From contig JAEZMI010000013.1 of assembly GCA_023414975.1 (NCBI GenBank), positions 1-6,076 of the forward strand: a DNA stretch of 6,076 bases. Reading direction: 5' to 3'. This DNA is from Pseudomonadota bacterium (lineage in GTDB: Bacteria; Pseudomonadota; Alphaproteobacteria; Rhizobiales; Xanthobacteraceae). Position numbers and translations under genes: made by a program. The notes under the pieces were generated by a model, which saw only the letters and a list, made by a program, of their open reading frames with translations, was not told the DNA's origin and did not search any database. Each line of letters begins with the position of its first letter. Position 1 is the first letter of the stretch. Positions 1 through 5,550 of this stretch are shown piece after piece.

Positions 1-30
1 CGCACCGCCGCGCCGGCCCCCGCCGGGCGC

Positions 31-52
31 CCGCCCGGCCCCGGCCGGGCGG
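31..52. repeat. Perfect GC hairpin upstream of the opgC-like gene
   Basis: Two 10-base arms, CCGCCCGGCC (31-40) and GGCCGGGCGG (43-52), are exact reverse complements separated by two bases. It ends 23 bases before the ATG at 76. No T-run follows, so a standard intrinsic terminator is not shown. It could be the end of an upstream transcript, a leader structure that limits translation, or simply GC-rich coding sequence: the reading frame of the opgC-like gene stays open through it as a Pro/Gly/Arg/Ala-rich stretch. Confidence 0.45.
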
Positions 53-75
53 CGGATTCCGTTCCGGTCGAGACG

Positions 76-1260
76 ATGGCCGAGACCCCGGACGAGACGA
101 CGCCCGCCGCACGGCCGGCGCCGCCCAGCGGGCGCGACCTGCGCCTCGACCTGTTTCGCGGCCTGGCGCTGTGGTTCATCTTCCTGAACCACATCCCGAA
201 CAATGTCGTGAACTGGATCACCAACCGGAATTTCGGCTTTTCCGACGCGACGGAAATCTTCGTCTTCATCTCCGGCTACACCGCCGCGATGGTCTATGGC
301 CGGCAGATCGACACGGCCGGGGTGATGGTGACGTCGGCCCGCATCCTGCGGCGGGCCTGGCAGCTCTATGTCGCCTTCATCTTCCTGTTCGTCATCTATC
401 TCGCGGAAATCTCCTATGTCGTCGGCTCCTTCTCCAACCCGCTCTATGCGGAGGAGATGGGCGCGCTGCAGTTCCTCGCCGAGCCGGATGTCGCGCTCGT
501 GCAGGCGATGCTGCTGAAGTTCCGCCCGGCAAACATGGACGTGCTGCCGCTCTACATCGTGCTGCTCGCGACCTTCCCGCCCATTCTCTGGGCGCTGAAG
601 AAGAAGCCGGACCTGACGCTCGCCGCCTCGATCCTGGTCTGGGGCGTCGCCGGCTATACCGGCTTCAACCTGCCGGCCTATCCCGACGACCGGATGTGGT
701 TCTTCAACCCTTTCGCCTGGCAATTGATGTTCGTGTTCGGCGGCTGGTGCGGCCTCGGCGGCAGCGACCGGCTGGGCTTTCTCGTGCATTCGCGGCTGGT
801 GCTGGCGCTCTCTGCCGCCTATCTGGCGCTGTCGCTGCTGGTGGTGATCTCCTGGTGGTGGGCGCCGCTGGAGGGCATCGTGCCGGATGCGGTCGGGGCC
901 GTCATCTACCCGATCAGCAAGACCGATCTCTCGCCGCTGCGCGTGCTGCACTTCCTCGCGCTGGCGGTCGTCGTCGTGCGCCTGATACCGGTCGACCTGC
1001 CGGCGCTGCGCAGCCCGCTGATGAAACCGATGATCCTGTGCGGGCAGAATTCGCTCGAAGTCTTCTGCTTCGGCGTCTTCCTTTCTTTTGCCGCACATTT
1101 CGTGCTTAACGAGATCACCGGCGTGCTCTGGATGCAACTCCTGCTGAGCATTGCCGGAATCGCCTTAATGATAGGTCTCTCGGTTCTTCTGTCGTGGTAT
1201 GGTCGCGTCGAGCGCGAGATTGCCGCGCGTAAACTGGCTGGTCGACGCGGTTCATCGTGA
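76..1260 (+). CDS. opgC: OpgC-like integral membrane protein (OpgC_C family, putative glucan acyl-modification)
   Basis: This 394-residue polytopic protein has the features I associate with the OpgC_C family. An R-D-L-R-L-D-L-F-R-G entry (residues 20-29) leads into the first membrane helix with a histidine in LNHIPN (His39). FVFISGY follows at 62-68, then NPFAWQLMF near 211-219, KTDLSPLRVLHF near 282-293 and CGQNSLEVFCFG at 322-333. About ten hydrophobic segments run from residue 30 to 374, and the tail is short and Arg/Lys-rich. Rhodobacter OpgC of this type is linked to succinylation of osmoregulated periplasmic glucans, and the family resembles acyltransferase-3 proteins. The donor and substrate here are inferred, not shown. 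ATG 76 is the first start in the window with only a weak GAG upstream. The frame is open to base 1, so the true N-terminus could lie further upstream. The stop overlaps the next gene's start by 4 bases. The last ~180 bases are unusually AT-rich. Confidence 0.85.
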   Translation: MAETPDETTPAARPAPPSGRDLRLDLFRGLALWFIFLNHIPNNVVNWITNRNFGFSDATEIFVFISGYTAAMVYGRQIDTAGVMVTSARILRRAWQLYVAFIFLFVIYLAEISYVVGSFSNPLYAEEMGALQFLAEPDVALVQAMLLKFRPANMDVLPLYIVLLATFPPILWALKKKPDLTLAASILVWGVAGYTGFNLPAYPDDRMWFFNPFAWQLMFVFGGWCGLGGSDRLGFLVHSRLVLALSAAYLALSLLVVISWWWAPLEGIVPDAVGAVIYPISKTDLSPLRVLHFLALAVVVVRLIPVDLPALRSPLMKPMILCGQNSLEVFCFGVFLSFAAHFVLNEITGVLWMQLLLSIAGIALMIGLSVLLSWYGRVEREIAARKLAGRRGSS

Positions 1261-2045
1261 AACGCCGGATCCTCGGGTTCGCCCTTCTTTCAGCCCTGAG
1301 CCTCGCGGGCGCGACGCGCGCCTTTGCGGGCACCGAGCCCGTCTGCGCCGCGCCGTCCGAACTCACCCGCGCCGGCTTCTCCCTGCCGCGCCTCGCCCGC
1401 TCGCTGGCGCAGAAGACGCCGACCACCATCCTGGTGCTCAACTCTTCCGCCGCGAAGAAGACCGCCGCGGACAAGCCGGCGAGCGTCGCCGCCGCGAAGG
1501 ACGCGGTGCCGCGCGGCTTCCCCGGCACGATCGAGGAACTGATGCGCGCGCGCTATCCCGATGGCGAGGTCGTGGTGACGACCAACAGCCAGCCGCGCGC
1601 CACCGCCGAGACCATCATCGCCACCCTGCCGGAAGTGCTGGCCGAGGCGAAACCCGCCCTGATGATCTGGCACACCGGGACCTATGACGCGATCCTCGCC
1701 GCCGACACGTCCTCCTTCTCCGACGCGGTGCTGCGCGGCATCGAGATGGCGCATGAGGCGGGGGCGGATGTGATCGTCGTCTCCCCGCAATACAGCCCGC
1801 GCACCGCCTTCGCCTTCGACGTCGCCCCCTACACCAGCGCCCTGCGCTGGACCGCCCGTGCCGGCCACGTGCCGTTCTTCGACCGCTACGACGTGATGCG
1901 CTTCTGGGAAACCGAGGGCATCTTCGATTTCGACAGCGTCCGCCCCTCCCCGTCCCTGTACGAGGACGTTCATCGCTGCATCGGCCGGCTTCTTGTCGGC
2001 ATGATCGTCGATGGCGTCGATAGCCGCACCCTGGGTTCCCGCTAG
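1257..2045 (+). CDS. Exported SGNH/GDSL-hydrolase-fold protein with degenerate catalytic blocks
   Basis: This 262-residue protein starts at a GTG that overlaps the opgC-like stop (GTGA), which suggests translational coupling. A signal peptide is clear: basic MKRR, a hydrophobic stretch to about residue 18, and a cleavage site after ATRAFA (residue 24). The mature part parallels the next gene: ILVLNSS (58-64) matches its block I, IWHTGTY (137-143) its block III, and PQYSPR (177-182) is shared exactly. Key positions differ. The block I Gly is Asn62, the block II Gly is not evident around NSQPRA (110-115), and the block III Asn is Tyr143. Aligning on the C-terminal Cys241 places Pro230 and Ser233 where the Asp and His of block V should be, although an E-D-V-H sits nearby at 236-239. 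Ser64 remains as a possible nucleophile. It may be a pseudoenzyme, a binding subunit, or an enzyme with a rearranged triad. The only cysteines are Cys30 and Cys241. Confidence 0.82.
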   Translation: MKRRILGFALLSALSLAGATRAFAGTEPVCAAPSELTRAGFSLPRLARSLAQKTPTTILVLNSSAAKKTAADKPASVAAAKDAVPRGFPGTIEELMRARYPDGEVVVTTNSQPRATAETIIATLPEVLAEAKPALMIWHTGTYDAILAADTSSFSDAVLRGIEMAHEAGADVIVVSPQYSPRTAFAFDVAPYTSALRWTARAGHVPFFDRYDVMRFWETEGIFDFDSVRPSPSLYEDVHRCIGRLLVGMIVDGVDSRTLGSR

Positions 2046-2048
2046 ACC

Positions 2049-2954
2049 ATGCGCCTCACCGCTCTCGTCTTCTCCGCCGCCGCGTTCCTCCCCCTGTTGG
2101 CGCTGCCCGCCGGCGCCCAGAGTCTGGGGGGGCAATCGTTGGGCGGCCAATCTTTGGGCGGCCAGCCCCTGCTGGCGGCGCCGAGCTGTCCCGCGCCGAA
2201 GGTCGCGAGCAAGCTGACCCTGCCGCTGACGCGCACCGCCGCGAAGCTGCGGGCCGGCGAGAAGGTGGTGATCGTCGCCATCGGCTCCTCCTCCACCGCC
2301 GGGGCGGGCGCCTCGAAGCCCGACTTCTCCTACCCCGCCCAGCTCCAGCTTCGGCTGCGCGAGCGTTTTCCCGGCGCGGACATCACCGTGCTGAACCGCG
2401 GCGTGAACGGCCAGGACGCGCCGGAAATGCTCGCCCGTTTCGATGCCGACGTCGCCGCCGCCCAGCCGACGCTGGTGATCTGGCAGTCCGGCGTCAACGC
2501 GCTGTTCCGCGACAACGGCCTGAGCACCGCCGAGGGCCAGCTGCGCGAGGCGATCGCCCGCGTGCGCGCGCTCAACGCCGACCTGCTGCTGGTGGACCCG
2601 CAATATTCGCCGCGCGTCGTCGCCGATCCCGACACGGCGCCGATGATGCGCCTCATCGACCGCGTGGCGGCGGAAGAGGGCATTGGCGTGTATCACCGCT
2701 TCGCGCTGATGCGCGAGTGGCACGAGGCGGGCGGCATGCCCTTCGAATCCTTCCTGTGGAAGGACGGCTTCCACATGAACGACTGGAGCTATGACTGCCT
2801 CGCCCGCGACCTCGGCCGGGCGATGATCGCCAATATCGACAGCCAGCAGCGCTCCGCCGACATCACCCCCTCGGCCAAGGCCGTCACGGCCACCGGCACC
2901 GGCGCGGTCGCTCCGGCGGCGCCGGGGGCCCCGACGGCGACGCTGGAGCGCTGA
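2049..2954 (+). CDS. Exported SGNH/GDSL hydrolase with intact catalytic blocks
   Basis: This 301-residue protein begins three bases after the previous stop. No obvious Shine-Dalgarno is seen, so it is probably coupled to the upstream gene. A signal peptide (residues 1-23, ending PAGA) is followed by three SLGGQ repeats (25-39). The SGNH blocks are all present: GSSSTAG (79-85) in place of GDSL, with Ser81 the likely nucleophile; NRGVNG (116-121) giving the block II Gly; QSGVN (146-150) giving the block III Asn; and KDGFH (238-242) giving the Asp239-x-x-His242 pair. PQYSPR (184-189) is shared with the upstream paralogue. Family members are periplasmic or secreted esterases or acyltransferases that often act on O-acyl groups of sugars. 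With the opgC-like gene beside it, transfer or removal of acyl groups on a periplasmic glucan or surface polysaccharide is a reasonable inference. The tail (about 271-301) is Ala/Thr/Pro-rich and probably disordered. The only cysteines are Cys47 and Cys250. Confidence 0.88.
   Translation: MRLTALVFSAAAFLPLLALPAGAQSLGGQSLGGQSLGGQPLLAAPSCPAPKVASKLTLPLTRTAAKLRAGEKVVIVAIGSSSTAGAGASKPDFSYPAQLQLRLRERFPGADITVLNRGVNGQDAPEMLARFDADVAAAQPTLVIWQSGVNALFRDNGLSTAEGQLREAIARVRALNADLLLVDPQYSPRVVADPDTAPMMRLIDRVAAEEGIGVYHRFALMREWHEAGGMPFESFLWKDGFHMNDWSYDCLARDLGRAMIANIDSQQRSADITPSAKAVTATGTGAVAPAAPGAPTATLER
2121..2165 (+). repeat. Three in-frame 15-bp repeats encoding SLGGQ
   Basis: Three consecutive 15-base units encode Ser-Leu-Gly-Gly-Gln three times, directly after the predicted signal-peptidase site of the second SGNH protein. 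A fourth near unit starts with Gln-Pro-Leu. The units differ at synonymous positions (AGT/TCG/TCT for Ser, CTG/TTG for Leu), so the peptide is kept while the DNA has drifted. That argues for an old or selected repeat rather than a fresh slippage event. It probably forms a flexible linker at the mature N-terminus. Confidence 0.9.
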
Positions 2955-2958
2955 TCCG

Positions 2959-2975
2959 GCGGCGGGGGGCGCCGC
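2959..2975 (+). terminator. Possible terminator hairpin after the SGNH operon
   Basis: GCGGCG (2959-2964) and CGCCGC (2970-2975) form a 6-bp all-GC stem with a five-G loop, starting 4 bases after the operon's last stop. No T-run follows, so it is at best a Rho-assisted or weak terminator. Its place between two convergent genes fits a transcription stop. Confidence 0.3.
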
Positions 2976-2985
2976 ACGGTGCGCG

Positions 2986-3045
2986 CCCGTTCCGTCCTCG
3001 CCGGTTCGGTCTTCGCCGGTTCAGGCTTCTCCCGTTCAGTCTTCC
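2986..3045. repeat. Degenerate 15-bp tandem repeat, four units
   Basis: Four adjoining 15-base units start at 2986, 3001, 3016 and 3031. All follow the pattern C-C-S-G-T-T-C-x-G-x-C-T-Y-x-x with one to a few changes between neighbours, the first unit matching least well. The array fills most of the gap between the convergent genes, and its last unit overlaps the 3' end of the minus-strand gene. Read on the minus strand in the frame next to that gene, it encodes charged pentads such as PAKTE and PARTE. Confidence 0.75.
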
Positions 3046-3320
3046 CCCTTGCCGGAGAAGGCACCGCCGAAGCGCTTCATGACCGCCGCGCGGGCGGCGA
3101 GGACCTTGCGCTCGTAATCCTCCGCCATCGGCTCGGTGAGCACGCTCTCCAGCCCGGCGAGCAGCGCCCAGAGCGCGGGGATTTCCGCCTCGTCCTCGAT
3201 GAAGTCGGCCAGCGCCTCGCCATCGGCATCGTCCACCGTGCGCGACAGGAATTCGAACAGCACGACCGCCACCGCGCGGTCCACCACGAGGGTGATTTCG
3301 TCGTTTGCCGCGTGAGCCAT
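3036..3320 (-). CDS. Small conserved-looking acidic protein of unknown function
   Basis: This 94-residue protein has no signal peptide and no membrane helix long enough to be convincing. It is acidic in the middle (TVDDADGEALADFIEDEAE, about 28-46) and ends in a basic and Gly-rich tail (MKRFGGAFSGKGED). The start is supported by a good ribosome-binding site, GGAAAGGA, about 6 bases upstream on the minus strand, and by GC-biased codons. The pattern 'EITLxVxRxxAVVLFEFL ... ALWALLAGLESVLxEPMAEDYE' resembles small uncharacterised proteins I have seen in several bacterial groups; I cannot name the family. It faces away from prmB and converges on the SGNH operon. No function is proposed. Its C-terminus may have been altered by a frameshift (see findings). 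Confidence 0.7.
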   Translation of the reverse strand: MAHAANDEITLVVDRAVAVVLFEFLSRTVDDADGEALADFIEDEAEIPALWALLAGLESVLTEPMAEDYERKVLAARAAVMKRFGGAFSGKGED

Positions 3321-3326
3321 CGCGAG

Positions 3327-3334
3327 TCCTTTCC
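3327..3334 (-). promoter_or_regulatory. Ribosome-binding site for the small minus-strand gene
   Basis: On the minus strand this reads GGAAAGGA, with six bases between it and the ATG whose first base is 3320. It is one of the clearest Shine-Dalgarno sequences in the window. It is the main reason to accept this short reading frame as a real gene and to place its start here. Confidence 0.65.
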
Positions 3335-3349
3335 GCTGATCCCCTCTTT

Positions 3350-3378
3350 CCTATCCGATCATGTCACGCCGAACACAA
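3350..3378 (-). promoter_or_regulatory. Candidate sigma-70-type promoter for the small minus-strand gene
   Basis: On the minus strand, TTGTGT (3378-3373) and GATAGG (3355-3350) are separated by 17 bases. Each matches its consensus at only three of six positions, but the spacing is ideal and the spot is AT-richer than its surroundings. Transcription would start near 3343 and leave a leader of about 23 bases. Confidence 0.3.
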
Positions 3379-3420
3379 GAGCCGTGCACCGCGCCGCCCG
3401 CCGGGTGCGGCCTTGCTTTC

Positions 3421-3434
3421 CACGCCGGGGCGTG
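3421..3434. promoter_or_regulatory. Small palindrome in the prmB leader, possible operator
   Basis: CACGCC and GGCGTG are exact inverted arms around a GG centre, 31 bases before the prmB start. It directly abuts a second small inverted pair, GTGC-T-GCAC (3432-3440). Either could be a regulator site, but short palindromes are common by chance at this GC content. Confidence 0.2.
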
Positions 3435-3453
3435 CTGCACCTCAGGGATCGAC

Positions 3454-3460
3454 AGGGAGA
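3454..3460 (+). promoter_or_regulatory. Ribosome-binding site that sets the prmB start
   Basis: AGGGAGA lies five bases before the ATG at 3466. It favours that start over the in-frame ATG at 3361, which has no such site and would add a Cys-rich, non-homologous 35-residue leader. Confidence 0.65.
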
Positions 3461-3465
3461 CGACG

Positions 3466-4410
3466 ATGGCGGCAGCCGACGAGCTCAGGACGGTACGCGA
3501 TTTCGTGCGCTATGCGGTGAGCCGTTTCACCCAGGCGGAACTGGCCTTCGGCCACGGCACCACCACCGCGCTCGACGAGGCCGCCTTCATGGTGCTGGAG
3601 GCGCTGCACCTGCCGGTGGACGACCTCACCCCCTGGCTCGACGCGCGCCTGGTGGGCGATGAGCGCGACCGCCTCGCCGACCTGATCGACCGCCGCTGCA
3701 TCAGCCGCGAGCCCGCCGCCTATCTGCTCGGGCGCTCCTATATTCGCGGCGTGCCCTTCAAGACCGACAAGCGCGCCATCGTGCCGCGCTCCTTCATCGG
3801 CGAGCTGATGGCGGGGGACCTGTTCGCCGGCGGCACCGCCTTCTCGCTCATCGAGGACCCAGATTCGGTCGGGAGGGTGCTGGACCTGTGCACGGGCTCG
3901 GGCTGCCTCGCCATTCTCGCCGCCCTCACCTTCGAGCAGGCGCAGGTGGATGCGGTGGACCTCTCGCCCGCGGCGCTGGCGCTCGCCGCCGAGAACGTGG
4001 CCGACCACGAGATGGGCGCGCGCGTGACCCTGATCGAAGGCGACCTGTTCGAGCCGCTGACTGGCCGCCTCTACGACCTCATCATCACCAACCCGCCTTA
4101 TGTCGATGCCGCCGCCATGGACGCGCTGCCGCCCGAATACCGGCACGAGCCGACCATGGCCTTCGACGGCGGGCCGGACGGGCTCGACATCGTGCGCCGC
4201 ATCCTCGCGGAAGCACCCAAGCATCTCACCGCCAAGGGCGGCATCATCTGCGAGATCGGCACCGGGCGGGAGATGCTGGAGGCCGAGTTCCCCAACCTGC
4301 CCTTCCTCTGGCTCGACACCGAGGACAGCGAGGGCGAGGTGTTCTGGCTTTCCGCCCGCGATCTCGGCGCCGGCAAGGACCTGCGCGTCATCAGCCGCAT
4401 GCCGCGCTGA
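3466..4410 (+). CDS. prmB: 50S ribosomal protein uL3 N5-glutamine methyltransferase PrmB
   Basis: This 314-residue SAM-dependent methyltransferase modifies a glutamine side chain of ribosomal protein uL3 (L3) during large-subunit assembly in the cytoplasm. The N-terminal helical region carries the PrmB pattern 'ELRTVRDFVRYAVSRF...FGHGT...DEA', followed by REPAAYLLGRSY and the conserved VPRSFIGEL (PrmB rather than PrmC/HemK, which usually has VPRPETE here). The SAM-binding motif LDLCTGSGCLAI is at residues 139-150. AVDLSPAAL follows. The signature NPPYVD, which positions the target glutamine amide, is at 209-214. EYRHEP and DGLDIVRRIL follow as in E. coli PrmB, which is about 310 residues. The start at 3466 is chosen for its ribosome-binding site and for length. 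The gene appears to have its own leader and to be followed by a hairpin, so it is probably transcribed alone. Confidence 0.95.
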   Translation: MAAADELRTVRDFVRYAVSRFTQAELAFGHGTTTALDEAAFMVLEALHLPVDDLTPWLDARLVGDERDRLADLIDRRCISREPAAYLLGRSYIRGVPFKTDKRAIVPRSFIGELMAGDLFAGGTAFSLIEDPDSVGRVLDLCTGSGCLAILAALTFEQAQVDAVDLSPAALALAAENVADHEMGARVTLIEGDLFEPLTGRLYDLIITNPPYVDAAAMDALPPEYRHEPTMAFDGGPDGLDIVRRILAEAPKHLTAKGGIICEIGTGREMLEAEFPNLPFLWLDTEDSEGEVFWLSARDLGAGKDLRVISRMPR

Positions 4411-4423
4411 ACGGCGGGATGGC

Positions 4424-4450
4424 ATCGGGAGTGCCGCGACGGCACCCGAT
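4424..4450 (+). terminator. Strong hairpin between prmB and the beta-lactamase gene
   Basis: ATCGGG-AG-TGCCG (4424-4436) pairs with CGGCACCCGAT (4440-4450) around a CGA loop. This gives 11 base pairs with a single two-base bulge. It begins 14 bases after the prmB stop. The only Ts after it are in a short TGT, so it is not a classic U-tract terminator, but it is the best candidate for ending prmB transcription. It also argues against starting the beta-lactamase gene at the ATG at 4419, which would put the hairpin inside coding sequence. Confidence 0.5.
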
Positions 4451-4493
4451 TGTCGCCACAGCGCGATGGTCTCGTGCGCGCCCCGCCAACCGG

Positions 4494-5345
4494 ATGCGCC
4501 CCGTGACCCGATGTTCCGCCCGCCTCTGCCGCCCGCGCCTGCTGATAGGCACCCTCGTCCTGCTCGCCGCCACGGGCCTCGCCCTGCCGGCGCGGGCGAC
4601 GACGCTCTGCACGCTCATTGCCGATGCCGCGACCGGCAAGGTGCTGAGCGAGGAAGGGCCGGGCTGCGGCGGGCGGGTGACGCCGGCCTCGACCTTCAAG
4701 ATCCCGATCGCGCTCATGGGCTATGATGCCGGCATCCTCACCGACGCGCACGCGCCCGTCTGGTCGTTCAAGCCGGGTTTCGCCGACTGGCGCGACGCGT
4801 GGAAGCGCGACACCGACCCCACCTACTGGATGAAGGAATCCGTCGTCTGGTACTCGCAGGAGATCACCCGCAAGCTCGGCATGGAGCGGTTCCGGCGCTA
4901 CGTGACCGGCTTCGGCTACGGCAATGAAGACGTCTCCGGCACGCCCGGCAAGCAGGACGGGCTCACCCAGTCCTGGCTCTCGACCTCGCTCGCCATCTCC
5001 CCGCGCGAGCAGGCGGCCTTTCTCGGGCGGATGCTGCGCGGCGAACTGCCGGTCTCCGCTCATGCGGTGGCGATGACGGGCGCGATCCTGCGCCATGGCG
5101 ACGCCGGCGGCTGGACGGTGCACGGCAAGACCGGCATGGGCTTCGCGCTCGACGCGGCGGGCAAGCCCGTGCGCGGCCAGCCTTACGGGTGGTATGTCGG
5201 CTGGGCGAGCCAACAGGGCCGCACCCTCATCTTCGCCCGCCTCGACCGCGACGCGAGCCGGCAGGAGACCCCGACCAGTATCCGCGCGCGGGAGGCGCTG
5301 CTGAAGGAGCTGCCGGCGCGGCTCGACGCGCTGGCGGGGAAGTAG
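4494..5345 (+). CDS. bla: Class D (OXA-type) serine beta-lactamase, exported
   Basis: The predicted product is 283 residues, the usual class D size, and all class D motifs are present in order and at normal spacing. They are the active-site STFK (Ser66 nucleophile, Lys69 expected to be carboxylated), S-V-V (116-118) followed by WYSQ, YGN (142-144), the tryptophan of QSWL (Trp161) that normally supports the modified lysine, and HGKTG with KTG at 212-214, then GWYVGW. The signal peptide has an Arg-rich start, a hydrophobic core LLIGTLVLLAATGLAL and a cleavage site after ALPARA (residue 35), so the enzyme should be periplasmic. Cys39 and Cys58 are the only cysteines in the mature part and could pair. 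Hydrolysis of penicillins is expected; the wider spectrum cannot be read from sequence. The start is uncertain: ATG 4494 has no clear ribosome-binding site, and GTG 4503 or ATG 4419 are alternatives. GC content matches its neighbours and no integron site or transposase is nearby, so it looks resident. Confidence 0.92.
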   Translation: MRPVTRCSARLCRPRLLIGTLVLLAATGLALPARATTLCTLIADAATGKVLSEEGPGCGGRVTPASTFKIPIALMGYDAGILTDAHAPVWSFKPGFADWRDAWKRDTDPTYWMKESVVWYSQEITRKLGMERFRRYVTGFGYGNEDVSGTPGKQDGLTQSWLSTSLAISPREQAAFLGRMLRGELPVSAHAVAMTGAILRHGDAGGWTVHGKTGMGFALDAAGKPVRGQPYGWYVGWASQQGRTLIFARLDRDASRQETPTSIRAREALLKELPARLDALAGK

Positions 5346-5356
5346 GGGCGGAGCGG

Positions 5357-5388
5357 CGGCAGGCCCGCTTTCCGGCAGGCCCGTTTCC
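5357..5388. repeat. Tandem duplication of a 16-bp unit after the beta-lactamase gene
   Basis: Units 5357-5372 and 5373-5388 both start with CGGCAGGCCCG and then differ at two bases. The core AGGCCCGCTTT occurs a third time at 5423-5433. The array begins 11 bases after the stop codon. Confidence 0.7.
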
Positions 5389-5462
5389 CGGCCCCCCGTC
5401 GTCGCAGCGGATCACGGCGCCAAGGCCCGCTTTAAAGACGGGTTGAGAACGGAAGCCGTGTG

Positions 5463-5504
5463 CGTCCTTCGAGGCCCGGCGCCGCCGGGCACCTCAGGAT
5501 GACG
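5463..5504. repeat. Intergenic palindrome of the CGTCCTTCGAG...CTCAGGATGACG type
   Basis: The left arm (5463-5480, CGTCCTTCGAGGCCCGGC) and right arm (5484-5504, ending CACCTCAGGATGACG) pair with small bulges around a GCC loop. The outer arms are of a kind repeated many times between genes in Rhizobiales genomes (palindromic elements of the RPE/REP style). That family name is from memory and not tested here. Confidence 0.6.
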
Positions 5505-5550
5505 GGCGGGGCGCTTTGCCATTGGCCGCTGCGGCAGGTGCCACCCCCCC

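Noticed and set aside
1290..2774. 494-codon minus-strand open frame across both SGNH genes
   Set aside because: It is the shadow of GC-rich coding on the plus strand. Its translation is His/Arg/Gly-rich with no domain, while the plus strand has signal peptides and SGNH motifs.
3361..3465. Longer prmB starting at ATG 3361
   Set aside because: The extra 35 residues are Cys-rich and unlike PrmB N-termini. ATG 3466 has a proper ribosome-binding site and gives the family length.
3442..4425. 327-codon minus-strand open frame opposite prmB
   Set aside because: It lies antisense to a clearly recognised methyltransferase and has low-complexity composition with no recognisable motif.
3888..4493. Long upstream extension of the beta-lactamase frame into prmB
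   Set aside because: It translates to Arg/His-rich shadow sequence. The signal peptide begins at 4494, and a hairpin lies between.
4098..5213. 371-codon minus-strand open frame opposite prmB and the beta-lactamase gene
   Set aside because: It spans two unrelated plus-strand genes and shows no domain.
5346..5550. Integron attC site or transposon end beside the beta-lactamase gene
   Set aside because: No attC-like core sites, integrase, transposase or matching terminal repeats bracketing the gene were seen. The palindromes look like ordinary intergenic elements.
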